Origin: an uncultured Alphaproteobacteria bacterium
Lineage (GTDB): Bacteria > Pseudomonadota > Alphaproteobacteria > Rhodobacterales > Rhodobacteraceae
Assembly: GCA_902524845.1 (NCBI GenBank)
Contig: CABZEW010000001.1
Span: 62,001-126,000, forward strand
Length of the DNA: 64,000 nt
Direction: 5' to 3'
Shown: piece by piece, positions 17,915-27,109 of the stretch
How the letters are laid out: every line of letters begins with the position of its first letter
Numbering within the stretch: the first letter of the stretch is position 1
Made by a program: the position numbers and the translations under genes
The notes under the pieces: generated by a model
Databases searched by the model: none
Seen by the model: the letters and a program-made list of their open reading frames with translations, nothing else
Told to the model about the DNA's origin: nothing

Positions 17915-18664
17915 ATGTATAGGTATGCGCTTACTATAGAATACGATGGTTCACCATTTCACGGCTGGCAGATACAAAAGGATATAAAAACCGTACAAGG
18001 AGTAATATTTGATGCAATAAAAAAACTCGATTTACATTGTGAAAATTTTGTTGGGGCAGGAAGAACGGATGCTGGCGTGCACGCTATTGGGCAGGTTGCT
18101 CATGTTGACTTAAAAACTTACCGTGACCACGAAACTGTGAAAAAGGCAATAAATTATTACCTAAACAAATATCCTATTTCGATATTGGATGTGGAAGAAG
18201 TAAGTGCAAACTTTCATGCCCGCTTTTCTGCAACAAGGCGGCACTATACCTACAAGGTTTTTTCTAGAACAACAGATTTGACTTTTGAAAGAGGCCAGTT
18301 TTGGCATGTGAGGCACGCATTGAATATATCCAAAATAGAGGTAGCCGCTAATTATCTCATAGGTAAACACGATTTTACAACCTTTAGATCCTCGATTTGT
18401 CAGGCATCTAGCCCCATAAAGACAATGGAAACAATTAGTATTCACTCTGAAAAAATAAGAGATGGAATTATTTATCACTTTAATTTGTCAGCAAGATCCT
18501 TTCTGCATAATCAGGTTCGAAGTATTGTAGGCTGTTTGGAAAAAGTTGGGAGTGGAATGTGGGCACCACAAAAAATACAGGAAATACTCTTGTCTAAAGA
18601 AAGGGGTCAGTGTGCGGCATTGGCTCCACCAGGTGGCTTATACCTTGTGAAAATTCAGTATTGA
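17915..18664 (+). CDS. truA: tRNA pseudouridine(38-40) synthase TruA
   Basis: Makes pseudouridine at positions 38-40 of the tRNA anticodon arm. The 249-residue length is normal. It begins MYRYALTIEYDGSPFHGWQ, and the catalytic aspartate lies in GAGRTDAGVHA (residue about 52). The family's RRHYTYK (about 108), FRSSICQASSP (about 160) and FLHNQVRSIVG (about 190) follow. It converges on ychF with only three bases between the stop codons. Confidence 0.95.
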   Translation: MYRYALTIEYDGSPFHGWQIQKDIKTVQGVIFDAIKKLDLHCENFVGAGRTDAGVHAIGQVAHVDLKTYRDHETVKKAINYYLNKYPISILDVEEVSANFHARFSATRRHYTYKVFSRTTDLTFERGQFWHVRHALNISKIEVAANYLIGKHDFTTFRSSICQASSPIKTMETISIHSEKIRDGIIYHFNLSARSFLHNQVRSIVGCLEKVGSGMWAPQKIQEILLSKERGQCAALAPPGGLYLVKIQY

Positions 18665-18667
18665 ATT

Positions 18668-19765
18668 TTAAGAGCTGAATAGAAAGTTCATTATATCGCC
18701 ATCTTTAACTAAATATTCTTTTCCTTCACTTCTTACCTTTCCTAACTCTTTAGCTTTTAGCCAACCACCCGCCGACAAGAAATCGGTATAGCTTACTGTT
18801 TCTGCTCGTATAAAACCTTTTTTAAAGTCAGTATGGATCTTTCCAGCAGCATCAGGAGCAAAAGTAGAATTACCAATCGTCCAAGCTCTGGTTTCCTTTG
18901 GACCAGAAGTAAAATATGTACACAATTCTAAAATGCTATATCCAGTCTTTATTAATTGTTCCAGTCCGGTACAGTCCAATCCCATTTCAAATAAAAATTC
19001 TTCAAGCTCTTTTTCGTCAGATATTTCGCTGAGCTCTTGCTCAATTGAAACTGAAATATTCAACGTTCGCGCTTCTAAGGTATTCGCTAGAGCCTCTACT
19101 TTTTTTGAGTGTCTGTTACCTTCTTTAATGCTATTTTCATCGACATTACAGATAAACAAGATAGGTTTTGAGGTTAAAAATTGAGAAAAGTTCAGCATTT
19201 TCAACTCTTCTTTAGAAAAGGTTCCTTGCCTTACAGGAGTACCAATTTCTAAAAGGCCCAGAACTTTTTCTAGAAATGCAAGACTCAGAATTTCATCATT
19301 TTTTTTTCCACTTCTTTTTTTAAAGTTTTCTATTTGTTTAGTTACGCTCTCTAAATCTGCCAATAAAAGCTCAGTGTCAATGATTTCTATATCCGCTACT
19401 GGATCAATAATATTATTAACATGTGTTATATTTTCGTCATCAAAACATCTCGTGACATGTGCCAACGCGTCACACTCTCGTATATTTGCCAAGAACTTAT
19501 TTCCTAAACCTTCCCCTTTAGATGCCCCTTTTACTAAACCGGCAATATCAATAAAAGTCATCTTTGTTGGTGTTGTTTCTTTGGAAACAGAAATTTTAGA
19601 CAACTGGAGAAGCCTTTGATCTGGAACCATAACTTCACCAATATTCGGGTCTATTGTACAGAATGGGAAATTTGCAGCTTGTGCACTGTTAGATTTTGTC
19701 AGTGCATTAAATAACGTTGACTTTCCTACATTAGGTAGACCGATAATCCCTGTCTTAAAACCCAT
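18668..19765 (-). CDS. ychF: Ribosome-binding ATPase YchF (Obg family)
   Basis: A TRAFAC-class P-loop ATPase of 365 residues that binds ribosomes and is linked to stress response and start-codon fidelity. G1 is GLPNVGKSTLFNAL (residues about 8-21), and the switch/G3 segment is FIDIAGLVKGASKGEGLGNKF-like near residue 70. The G4 position reads NVDE rather than NKxD, the change that makes YchF prefer ATP. The C-terminus is a TGS domain ending in a conserved RSEGKEYLVKDGDIMNF segment. The gene often neighbours pth and rplY in proteobacteria, which here lie one gene away on the other strand. Confidence 0.95.
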   Translation of the reverse strand: MGFKTGIIGLPNVGKSTLFNALTKSNSAQAANFPFCTIDPNIGEVMVPDQRLLQLSKISVSKETTPTKMTFIDIAGLVKGASKGEGLGNKFLANIRECDALAHVTRCFDDENITHVNNIIDPVADIEIIDTELLLADLESVTKQIENFKKRSGKKNDEILSLAFLEKVLGLLEIGTPVRQGTFSKEELKMLNFSQFLTSKPILFICNVDENSIKEGNRHSKKVEALANTLEARTLNISVSIEQELSEISDEKELEEFLFEMGLDCTGLEQLIKTGYSILELCTYFTSGPKETRAWTIGNSTFAPDAAGKIHTDFKKGFIRAETVSYTDFLSAGGWLKAKELGKVRSEGKEYLVKDGDIMNFLFSS

Positions 19766-19870
19766 TTCATCTATTTCCTTGTAAAAATATTACTATAAAA
19801 AACACTTAACTAATTTAATTTAGTAGTCTAAAAAAGAACAACTTTTGTGAATAATTTAAATAGACCAATC

Positions 19871-20662
19871 ATGTCAAGGATTAATAAAAAATTTTACCAA
19901 TTAAATAAAGAAAATCAAAAAGCTTTCATTCCATTTATAATGGGAGGGTTTCCAAATATAGGTTACTCAAAAAGTCTACTAAATAAATTACCTGGCCTTG
20001 GGGCAGATATTATTGAAATTGGGATGCCATTTACCGACCCAATGGCTGATGGAAAAATTATTCAGGATGCCGGACATGAGGCATTAAAGGCTGGATTTAA
20101 GATGAACTTCTTATATGAAATGATTGAGGGGTTCAGAAAGATCGACAAAAGCACTCCAATTATTCTTATGGGATATTACAACCCCATACACAAGTTTGGG
20201 TCAGAAAATTTCATAATAAAAATAAAAGATCTTGGGGTCGATGGACTTATAATCGTTGATTTACCTCCTGAGGAGGATAATGAATTGTGTGTTTTTTGTT
20301 TAACCCATAACCTTCATTTTATTCGATTACTAACACCTACTAGTGATAACGAAAGGCTGCCGACCCTACTAAATAATTCCAGTGGCTTTCTTTATTATGT
20401 GTCAGTGGCAGGAGTTACCGGAACAAAGGTGCCAGTTAAGCAAATTGTGGCAAGTGAGGTAGATAGAATAAAAAGACATACTGACCTACCTGTTTGTGTG
20501 GGTTTTGGAATAAAAACTCCACAAGACGCAAAGGCAATCTCTACCGCAGCTGATGGAGTTGTAGTTGGTTCAGCCATTATCGAAACAATCCAAAAGGGAG
20601 CAACGGATAGTGAAGTGTCTGTCTTTATAAGCGAACTCTCAAAATCAATTCACTTTAAATAA
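19871..20662 (+). CDS. trpA: Tryptophan synthase alpha chain
   Basis: Cleaves indole-3-glycerol phosphate to indole, which channels to TrpB. The catalytic glutamate and aspartate are in IIEIGMPFTDPMADG (near residues 50-60), and a phosphate-binding GVTGT loop and GFGIKTPQDA follow. The frame is open to a GTG at 19847, but the ATG at 19871 gives the canonical MSRI-type start and 263 residues, close to family length. Neither start has a strong ribosome-binding site. trpA is separated from trpF-trpB by rplY and pth and faces them, so the subunits of one enzyme are made from opposed transcripts about 1.3 kb apart. Confidence 0.93.
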   Translation: MSRINKKFYQLNKENQKAFIPFIMGGFPNIGYSKSLLNKLPGLGADIIEIGMPFTDPMADGKIIQDAGHEALKAGFKMNFLYEMIEGFRKIDKSTPIILMGYYNPIHKFGSENFIIKIKDLGVDGLIIVDLPPEEDNELCVFCLTHNLHFIRLLTPTSDNERLPTLLNNSSGFLYYVSVAGVTGTKVPVKQIVASEVDRIKRHTDLPVCVGFGIKTPQDAKAISTAADGVVVGSAIIETIQKGATDSEVSVFISELSKSIHFK

Positions 20663-20669
20663 AAAAATT

Positions 20670-20698
20670 TTGACCTTCAGACCGAACTAATATATTAA
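20670..20698 (+). promoter_or_regulatory. Putative sigma-70 promoter for rplY-pth
   Basis: TTGACC (20670-20675), a 17-base spacer and TATTAA (20693-20698) lie between trpA and rplY, about 30 bases before the rplY ATG. This is one of the best -35/-10 matches in the window. It implies that rplY-pth can be transcribed independently of trpA. Confidence 0.55.
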
Positions 20699-20728
20699 CT
20701 CTAGTAGATTTCATTAGGGATTATCAAC

Positions 20729-21385
20729 ATGAACGATAACTTGTCTTTATCAGCGACTTTAAGAGAGAACATTGGGAAAGGAGCCGCAAGAGAAGCTAGG
20801 AGGAACGACCTCGTTCCTGGTGTTGTTTATGGGGGATCAGAAAAGCCTTTAAACATAAACGTTAAGTTCAATGAATTATTAAAAAAGCTTAACGCAGGAA
20901 GGTTTATGTCAACGTTAATTAATCTGACAATAGAAGAGAAAACTGTACAAGTAATTTGTAGAGACATTCAAAAGCATGTTGTGAAGGACCTTCCCACTCA
21001 CCTTGATTTTATGCGCTTGTCAAAAACAGCCCGCATTAAATTGTTTATACCAGTTGTTTTTAATAACCAGGATATATGCAAGGGAATTAAAAGAGGTGGC
21101 GTTTTGACTGTTGTTAGGCCTGAGGTGGAATTGCTTGTAAATGCTATGGCGATTCCATCGGTACTGGAGGTAGATATTGAAGATTTTGAGGTTGGTGATA
21201 CCATAACTATATCAAACGTTGTTCTTCCATCTGGGACTGAAACCACAATAAAAGGAAGAGACTTTGTTATCGCAAATATACAGGCTCCAAGTGGATTGAA
21301 GTCAAGTGAAAATGAAGGCGGAGGCTCCGGGGATACAGACACTGATGCAAGTGAAGAAGAAAAAGAAGCTAACGCTCCAGAGTAA
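20729..21385 (+). CDS. rplY: 50S ribosomal protein L25 (Ctc long form)
   Basis: Binds 5S rRNA in the large ribosomal subunit. At 218 residues it is the long form: an N-terminal L25 domain (about 1-95, with [18 protein letters not shown]-type start and [19 protein letters not shown]) and a C-terminal TL5/Ctc beta domain (about 96-185). The tail is an acidic, low-complexity stretch rich in E, D, G and S from about residue 190 to the end. The start ATG follows a GGGA ribosome-binding site. The gap to pth is 18 bases, the usual rplY-pth operon. Confidence 0.95.
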   Translation: MNDNLSLSATLRENIGKGAAREARRNDLVPGVVYGGSEKPLNINVKFNELLKKLNAGRFMSTLINLTIEEKTVQVICRDIQKHVVKDLPTHLDFMRLSKTARIKLFIPVVFNNQDICKGIKRGGVLTVVRPEVELLVNAMAIPSVLEVDIEDFEVGDTITISNVVLPSGTETTIKGRDFVIANIQAPSGLKSSENEGGGSGDTDTDASEEEKEANAPE

Positions 21386-21403
21386 AGTGGATATTCTTAG
21401 CAG

Positions 21404-21961
21404 GTGAAGTTATTAGTTGGTCTCGGTAATCCTGGTTCAGAATATCTGAATAACAGACACAATATAGGATTTATGGCATTAGATAAATTGTCTGCACACT
21501 ATCAATTTGAGGATTGGAGAACTAAACTTGATGGAGTGTTTGCGAGCAGATTCTTTGGTTTTGAGAAAATAATCCTAGTAAAGCCACAAACTTTCATGAA
21601 TATTTCTGGCGTTTGTGTAGCAAAGTTTAAGCAGTTTTTCAAAATTAAGGAAGCAGATATATTTGTTATATATGATGATATTGATTTAGGTTTTGGGGAA
21701 GTGAAAATAAAGCAGGGGGGGGGTGATGCAGGACATAAGGGAGTTAGATCCATATCACAGCATTTGCAAACAAAAGATTTTAACAGAGTACGTTTCGGAA
21801 TAGGTCGCCCAAAAACAAAGGAAGAAGTATCTCATTTTGTCTTGTCAAATTTTTCTAGTACTGAAAGAGACAAAGTCTCAATTATACTTCAGACCTTCTG
21901 TGAAGATTTTGAGAAAATAATCCAGAAAAATACTAACTTAGCTATCCAGAGAAACATTTAA
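21404..21961 (+). CDS. pth: Peptidyl-tRNA hydrolase
   Basis: Releases peptides from peptidyl-tRNA that drops off ribosomes; essential in bacteria. GTG start and 185 residues. [11 protein letters not shown] at the N-terminus, the catalytic His in [12 protein letters not shown] (residue about 20), QTFMNISG near residue 66 and DDIDLGFG near residue 92 are all present. The glycine loop [11 protein letters not shown] near residue 105 is encoded by an unbroken run of nine G (21715-21723). The 3' end overlaps the 3' end of trpB on the other strand by 24 bases. Confidence 0.94.
   Translation: MKLLVGLGNPGSEYLNNRHNIGFMALDKLSAHYQFEDWRTKLDGVFASRFFGFEKIILVKPQTFMNISGVCVAKFKQFFKIKEADIFVIYDDIDLGFGEVKIKQGGGDAGHKGVRSISQHLQTKDFNRVRFGIGRPKTKEEVSHFVLSNFSSTERDKVSIILQTFCEDFEKIIQKNTNLAIQRNI
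21715..21723 (+). repeat. G9 mononucleotide tract inside pth
   Basis: Nine consecutive G encode the conserved triple glycine (GGG GGG GGT). In such an AT-rich sequence this is a striking homopolymer and a likely slippage site for polymerase or for sequencing. The reading frame is intact here. Confidence 0.9.
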
Positions 21962-23176
21962 TCTTTTAGCTACAGTGAAAATATCTTTGTCTCCCCTTCC
22001 ACACATATTAAGCAAAATGATTTTGTCGTCTGGCAATTTGGGAGCAATTTTAATTACATGGGCCAGTGCGTGACTGGGTTCCAGGGCTGGAATAATTCCT
22101 TCTAATCTACAGCATAGCTTGAAAGCATCAAGTGCCTCAAAGTCAGTTACGGAAACATACTTTACTCGCCCGAGATCATTAAGCCATGAATGCTCTGGAC
22201 CTATTCCTGGGTAATCAAGGCCTGCAGATATAGAGTGCCCTTCAATTATTTGTCCCTCCGGATCTTGCAACAAATATGTTTTATTCCCATGAAGCACACC
22301 AGGAGAACCTCCCGTCAATGAGGCAGCGTGCTTCATTCTGCTATCTATACCTTCTCCTCCAGCCTCAACTCCAATTATATCAATAGCTTCATCATCTAAA
22401 AATTCATGAAAAAGTCCTATAGCGTTTGAGCCACCACCGATACAAGCCACAATGGTATCCGGGGCTCTTCCTTCCATTTTTTTTAATTGAAATCTAGCTT
22501 CTCGCCCAATTATCGATTGAAAATCTCTAACCATTGTAGGATAGGGGTGAGGACCGGCAACTGTCCCTATACAATAAAAAGTATTATCAACATTAGACAC
22601 CCAATCTCTTAAAGCTTCATTCATAGCATCCTTAAGTGTTCCCCTACCGGATGTTACGGATCTAATCTCCGCACCTAATAATTTCATCCTAAAAACATTT
22701 GGAGCTTGTCTCTTCACATCAGTTTCCCCCATAAAAACGATACACTCTAAGCCAAATCTGGCACAGACTGTTGCCGTTGCCACACCATGCTGACCAGCTC
22801 CTGTTTCAGCGATTATCCTTTTTTTTCCCATTCTTTTAGCTAATAAGAGTTGCCCAATTACATTGTTAATTTTATGCGCTCCAGTATGGTTCAATTCGTC
22901 CCGCTTGAAATATATCTTTGGCCCTTTCAGATATGAGGTAAGTCTCTCTGCAAAATACATCGGACTAGGTCTGCCAACGTAATTATTTAATAGTTCCTCA
23001 TATTCTTTCCAAAAGTCATCGTCTTTCTTAAGTTCTCGGTAACTTCTTTCTAATTCTATGATCAAAGGCATAAGAGTCTCTGAAACGAATCTGCCTCCAT
23101 AATCCCCAAAACGACCCTTGTCATCAGGTCCGTTTCGAAAACTATTCGAACCGGAATCTTTAAATAAATTCTCCAT
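21938..23176 (-). CDS. trpB: Tryptophan synthase beta chain
   Basis: PLP enzyme joining indole and serine to make tryptophan. The substrate/PLP lysine lies in HTGAHKINN (residue about 100), with [12 protein letters not shown] near residue 123, the phosphate-binding [10 protein letters not shown] near residue 248, and [14 protein letters not shown] near residue 315. The frame extends to a TTG at 23188, but the ATG at 23176 has GGAAGG six bases upstream and is chosen, giving 412 residues. This start lies inside the last codons of trpF, so translation is coupled. Confidence 0.95.
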   Translation of the reverse strand: MENLFKDSGSNSFRNGPDDKGRFGDYGGRFVSETLMPLIIELERSYRELKKDDDFWKEYEELLNNYVGRPSPMYFAERLTSYLKGPKIYFKRDELNHTGAHKINNVIGQLLLAKRMGKKRIIAETGAGQHGVATATVCARFGLECIVFMGETDVKRQAPNVFRMKLLGAEIRSVTSGRGTLKDAMNEALRDWVSNVDNTFYCIGTVAGPHPYPTMVRDFQSIIGREARFQLKKMEGRAPDTIVACIGGGSNAIGLFHEFLDDEAIDIIGVEAGGEGIDSRMKHAASLTGGSPGVLHGNKTYLLQDPEGQIIEGHSISAGLDYPGIGPEHSWLNDLGRVKYVSVTDFEALDAFKLCCRLEGIIPALEPSHALAHVIKIAPKLPDDKIILLNMCGRGDKDIFTVAKRLNVSLDS

Positions 23177-23807
23177 TTGCCCTTCCAATAAATGTTCTCA
23201 TTTTGTCAAAACTTTTTTTACCTGGTTTAGTTTCTACTCCAGTTGAAACGTCTAACATTCTGGCACCGGTAACCTTTATCGCATTTATAACATTATTTGC
23301 ATTCAATCCTCCAGCCAAAAACCACGGCTTGTTGAAATTAAATCCCCCAATAATGTCCCAATTAAAGCTAATTCCTCTACCTCCCTTTAAATACCGATCT
23401 TCTTTTACTTTGGAGTCCAACAAAATGTAATCTACAGAATCTTCATACTTCCTAATACTAAGGAGATCACTCTCTTTTTCAACACCAATAGCTTTTATCA
23501 AAGGAACATTGGTTATCTTTGCTATCTCTTCCACTCTCTCTGGAGATTCTTCTCCATGAAGCTGTATATAGTCAACTTTGGAACTCATAAGCAACCTTTC
23601 CAGGAAATCATCAGAAGGATCAACCAATAATGCAACTGACTTCAAAGGTTCACGAGTAATCATAGAAAGTGACTTTAATCTTCTTAAGTTAATGTATCTC
23701 TTTGACTTTTCTTCCAGCACAAAGCCGACAAAGCTTGCTCCAAGCTCTTTAGCAGCCTTGAGGTCTTCTTCACAAGTAATACCACAAATTTTAACTATAC
23801 ATTGCAT
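23160..23807 (-). CDS. trpF: Phosphoribosylanthranilate isomerase
   Basis: Isomerises N-(5'-phosphoribosyl)anthranilate on the tryptophan pathway. A TIM-barrel of 215 residues starting [15 protein letters not shown] with the catalytic Cys of the KICG motif. [13 protein letters not shown] near residue 26, QLHG near residue 82, a [17 protein letters not shown] phosphate-loop region near residue 130 and [10 protein letters not shown] near residue 164 follow. It overlaps trpB by 17 bases and lies four bases after lapA, at the end of the long minus-strand run from aroA. Confidence 0.93.
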   Translation of the reverse strand: MQCIVKICGITCEEDLKAAKELGASFVGFVLEEKSKRYINLRRLKSLSMITREPLKSVALLVDPSDDFLERLLMSSKVDYIQLHGEESPERVEEIAKITNVPLIKAIGVEKESDLLSIRKYEDSVDYILLDSKVKEDRYLKGGRGISFNWDIIGGFNFNKPWFLAGGLNANNVINAIKVTGARMLDVSTGVETKPGKKSFDKMRTFIGRANGEFI

Positions 23808-23810
23808 GGG

Positions 23811-24143
23811 TTAATCTAAAAGGTTAAAAATCTTTTCCTCTTCCGTTAGAAACTTTTCTTTGCTTTTGTGTAATTCTTGTTCGATCTTCAAAAGCTCTTT
23901 GTTTTTTTTATTAAAAGACTTTCGAAACCGTACATTTCTTAAATATTCCATTAAAGCTCCAATTATAATCCCAACAAATACTGCTGAAGAGATCAACAAA
24001 TAAATTGGCAAATATATACTCTTATCAATACCTAGATATAGAATTCCAGGAAAGTTTATTCTCACCATATCGTCGTTTGCTATCGCAAATAAAATAAAGA
24101 GGGATAAAAAAATAACACCCGTAATATAACGCCCGAGCCTCAT
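23811..24143 (-). CDS. lapA: LapA-domain inner-membrane protein
   Basis: A 110-residue protein with two hydrophobic segments (about 8-24 and 45-66, separated by a short periplasmic loop with NFPG) and a charged C-terminal coiled coil. This is the layout of LapA/DUF1049 proteins, which in E. coli partner LapB in controlling lipopolysaccharide synthesis. Position between ihfB and trpF is the usual alphaproteobacterial arrangement. No lapB gene follows, so the role here is inferred from family only. Confidence 0.75.
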   Translation of the reverse strand: MRLGRYITGVIFLSLFILFAIANDDMVRINFPGILYLGIDKSIYLPIYLLISSAVFVGIIIGALMEYLRNVRFRKSFNKKNKELLKIEQELHKSKEKFLTEEEKIFNLLD

Positions 24144-24146
24144 AAA

Positions 24147-24428
24147 CTAAGCTTCGTTTAGTTTCTGCCTCAGACCCTTACCACACTTAAAAAAAGGGAT
24201 CGTTTTTTGATCAACATCTACACCAGAGCCCGTTTTTGGGTTTCTCGCCCTTCTAGCTTTCCTATCTTTTGTTGAAAATGCTCCGAATCCACGCAATTCT
24301 ACTCTGTTTCCATTTTCTAACGCAATTATGATCTCATCAAAGATAGTGCCGACGATTTTTTCTACATCTCTGTAGTATAGGTGTGGGTTGTCCTCTGCCA
24401 ATTTTTTTATAAGGTCTGATTTAATCAT
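24147..24428 (-). CDS. ihfB: Integration host factor beta subunit
   Basis: DNA-bending nucleoid protein, heterodimer with IhfA. It has 93 residues: [12 protein letters not shown] start, [12 protein letters not shown] helix, [19 protein letters not shown], and the DNA-intercalating loop [15 protein letters not shown] with its proline at about residue 65. The RNPKTG signature and position downstream of rpsA favour IhfB over HU. The stop is three bases before the lapA start. Confidence 0.93.
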   Translation of the reverse strand: MIKSDLIKKLAEDNPHLYYRDVEKIVGTIFDEIIIALENGNRVELRGFGAFSTKDRKARRARNPKTGSGVDVDQKTIPFFKCGKGLRQKLNEA

Positions 24429-24475
24429 ATGTTACCTATTGAACTGTTTGGTAAATTATACAAAAATAATATTCA

Positions 24476-25384
24476 TCAGGAAAGAATTGAATATAACCTG
24501 AAGCCACTATTTGATAAAAAGTTTTTTCTAAAGTTAGATATGTCAACTTCTCGGAAAATTAAGTCAAATAGCGATGAACTTTCTTTATTAGAGACCCAGT
24601 CTACCAACGGGATCGCTTTGATGTTTATTTTCTCTTCTAAATATTGAACAGCCTCTCTTTCGCCTCCAATAAGGTCAACTAAACCTAATTCTCTAGCTTT
24701 CCTTCCAGTGAAAATTCCTCCCTGAGATACTTTTTCCAAATTAACATCCGTTAGCTTTCTTTTTTGAGCGACTAATTCTTTAAACCATAAAAAAGTCTCG
24801 TCTATGACTTGTTTATGTTCCTCAATAGCTTTAGTTGTTGGTTTTTCAAAATAATTAATTGAAGCCTTTAGATCCGATGATCTTAGAGTTTTTATGTCAA
24901 CTCCAATATTTTTGAGTAGTTTCGAAAGATCTGGATATTGAAGCACTACTCCTATAGATCCTGTCAATGTATTGGATCGAGAGATTATTTGGTCTGTTGC
25001 CACTGCTATTAAATAACCACCGGAGGTAGCTGTCTCGCCCAACACAGCCGCAGACGGCTTTTCTTCACTAAGTTGAGATAAAGCCACAAACGTGGACTCA
25101 GCTCCAACCACAGAGCCACCCGGGCTATTAATATGAACGATTACAGCCTTTACGTTTTCATCTGATTCTAATTTATATATAAGTCTATTTAAACCAAAAT
25201 CATCAAAAATGGGGCCCTCAATTTTTATTCTTGCTATGTGTGGGCCTTTTTTGTCATACTCAAATACGATATTCAATATCATCACTGCTATTAATGCTAA
25301 CGCTATAAGAAGTAATGCAAATAAAAATCCGTTTCTTCTAGCTCGTTTTTTTGCTTGCTCGAAGAATTCAGCCTCAATGGACAT
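24476..25384 (-). CDS. sppA: Signal peptide peptidase SppA (short form)
   Basis: Membrane-bound serine protease that degrades cleaved signal peptides. It has 302 residues with one N-terminal membrane helix (about 20-43) and an S49 protease domain. HINSPGGSVVGAE lies near residue 105. The nucleophile serine is in TATSGGYLIAVA (residue about 142), and a candidate catalytic lysine lies in the LVAQKRKLT segment near residue 195. The length matches single-domain SppA, not the 600-residue E. coli type. It lies between rpsA and ihfB on the same strand, three bases from rpsA. Confidence 0.9.
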   Translation of the reverse strand: MSIEAEFFEQAKKRARRNGFLFALLLIALALIAVMILNIVFEYDKKGPHIARIKIEGPIFDDFGLNRLIYKLESDENVKAVIVHINSPGGSVVGAESTFVALSQLSEEKPSAAVLGETATSGGYLIAVATDQIISRSNTLTGSIGVVLQYPDLSKLLKNIGVDIKTLRSSDLKASINYFEKPTTKAIEEHKQVIDETFLWFKELVAQKRKLTDVNLEKVSQGGIFTGRKARELGLVDLIGGEREAVQYLEEKINIKAIPLVDWVSNKESSSLFDLIFREVDISNFRKNFLSNSGFRLYSILS

Positions 25385-25387
25385 CTG

Positions 25388-27079
25388 CTAGCTTTTGTTG
25401 TCTTGGTCTTTTAGCGCAGCGCCAAGAATGTCCCCTAAAGAGGCACCAGAATCTGTCGACCCGTATTGCTCAACTGCTTCTTGCTCCTCTGCTAGCTCCA
25501 ATGCCTTAATTGAGAGATTTAGCTTCCTAGAAGATTTATCTAAATTTACTACTTTGGCATCAATTTTGTCACCTTCAGAAAACCTGTCGGGTCTTTGTTC
25601 ATTTCTATCTCTAGATAGATCAGAGCGCTTAATAAAACCTTTTACTCCATCGCAATTAACTTCTATTCCAGCTTCATCAACCTTCGACACTACGGCAGTG
25701 AGCGTACTACCTTTCTTTACAATTTTTGAAAATTCATCAAAAGGGTCTCTTTCAAGTGCCTTTATTGATAATGAAATTCTTTCTTTCTCAACGTCTATAT
25801 CAGTCACTTTGGCTTTTATAAGGTCTCCTTTTTTATAGTCCTTGAGTGCCTCTTCCCCTGACCTTTCCCAATCCAAATCTGATAAATGTATCATACCATC
25901 TATATCATCTCCTAAACCAACAAATAGGCCAAACTCTGTTATATTCTTAACTTCTACCTCAAGAACAGATCCTGTCGTATTGGCCTGAGCAAAGTTCTGC
26001 CATGGGTTTCCTTGGATTTGTTTAAGCCCTAAACTTACTCTTCTCTTTTCCTTATCAAGTTCGAGCACCATAACCTCTACCTCTTGGCTGGTTGACAATA
26101 TTTTTCCTGGATGAACATTCTTCTTTGTCCAAGACATCTCTGAAACATGTACAAGCCCCTCAACACCAGCTTCTAACTCAACAAATGCTCCATAATCTGT
26201 TATATTGGTTACTGTTCCCTTCTGGTTTGAGCCAATAGGGAACCTCGCCTCAACATCAGACCATGGATCATCTTCCAATTGTTTCATTCCAAGACTTATC
26301 CTATTGGTCTCCTTATTTACTTTTATAATTTGAACCCTGATGGTGTCTCCAAGATTCAAAACCTCAGAAGGGTGATTGATTCTCTTCCAAGCAATATCTG
26401 TCACGTGCAAAAGTCCATCAAGCCCTCCGAGATCTACAAAAGCACCATAATCTGTTATGTTTTTAACTATACCGTCGACGGTATTTCCTTCCGCTAAATT
26501 CCCAACAAGTTCTGCTCTCTGTTCCGCTCGAGACTCCTCTAATACAGCCCGCCTAGACACCACTATGTTCCCTCGTTTTCTATCCATCTTCAACACTTGA
26601 AATGGTTGTGGAACATTCATCAAAGGCAACGTGTCTTTTATAGGACGTACATCAACTTGGCTTCCTGGTAGGAATGCAATTGCTCCATCTAAATCGACAG
26701 TAAAACCTCCCTTAACTTTACCAAAAATAATACCATCCACTCTCTCTTCTGTTTTTGAAGCTTTTTCTAATTTATCCCAAGCCTCTTCTCTTCTAGCCTT
26801 TTCCCTACTTACAACAGCCTCACCTTTAGCATTTTCAACGCGCTCTAAGTACACTTCTACCTGATCCCCAATTTTTAACTCTGCATCTTTATTGGCAGAG
26901 CTTGCAAATTCTCTAATGTCAACGCGGCCTTCCATCTTGTAACCAATATCGATTATGGCTTGGCCTGCTTCAATAGCAATAATTTTACCATTTACAACAG
27001 TGTTCTCTTTAGGTGTCCCACTCTCAAAACTCTGCTCAAGTAGGGCTTCAAATTCAGCCATGTTATTAGCTGTTTCCAT
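25388..27079 (-). CDS. rpsA: 30S ribosomal protein S1
   Basis: Binds mRNA leaders and helps start translation on the 30S subunit. It has 563 residues and six S1 OB-fold repeats, visible as recurring 'NITDYGAFVDLGGLDGLLHVTDI'-like blocks near residues 205, 290 and 377, with degenerate repeats at the N-terminus. Repeats three and four are the most alike. A strong ribosome-binding site (GAGGAGATA) lies seven bases before the ATG, the best such site in this operon. The cmk gene lies immediately upstream, as is usual. Confidence 0.97.
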   Translation of the reverse strand: METANNMAEFEALLEQSFESGTPKENTVVNGKIIAIEAGQAIIDIGYKMEGRVDIREFASSANKDAELKIGDQVEVYLERVENAKGEAVVSREKARREEAWDKLEKASKTEERVDGIIFGKVKGGFTVDLDGAIAFLPGSQVDVRPIKDTLPLMNVPQPFQVLKMDRKRGNIVVSRRAVLEESRAEQRAELVGNLAEGNTVDGIVKNITDYGAFVDLGGLDGLLHVTDIAWKRINHPSEVLNLGDTIRVQIIKVNKETNRISLGMKQLEDDPWSDVEARFPIGSNQKGTVTNITDYGAFVELEAGVEGLVHVSEMSWTKKNVHPGKILSTSQEVEVMVLELDKEKRRVSLGLKQIQGNPWQNFAQANTTGSVLEVEVKNITEFGLFVGLGDDIDGMIHLSDLDWERSGEEALKDYKKGDLIKAKVTDIDVEKERISLSIKALERDPFDEFSKIVKKGSTLTAVVSKVDEAGIEVNCDGVKGFIKRSDLSRDRNEQRPDRFSEGDKIDAKVVNLDKSSRKLNLSIKALELAEEQEAVEQYGSTDSGASLGDILGAALKDQDNKS

Positions 27080-27109
27080 TAACTATCTCCTCAAAAAAGA
27101 CTAGATTAT

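Noticed and set aside
25395-25838. Plus-strand 147-residue serine-rich frame over rpsA
   Set aside because: Antisense of the S1 repeats; the serine/phenylalanine bias is what the reverse complement of an acidic protein gives.
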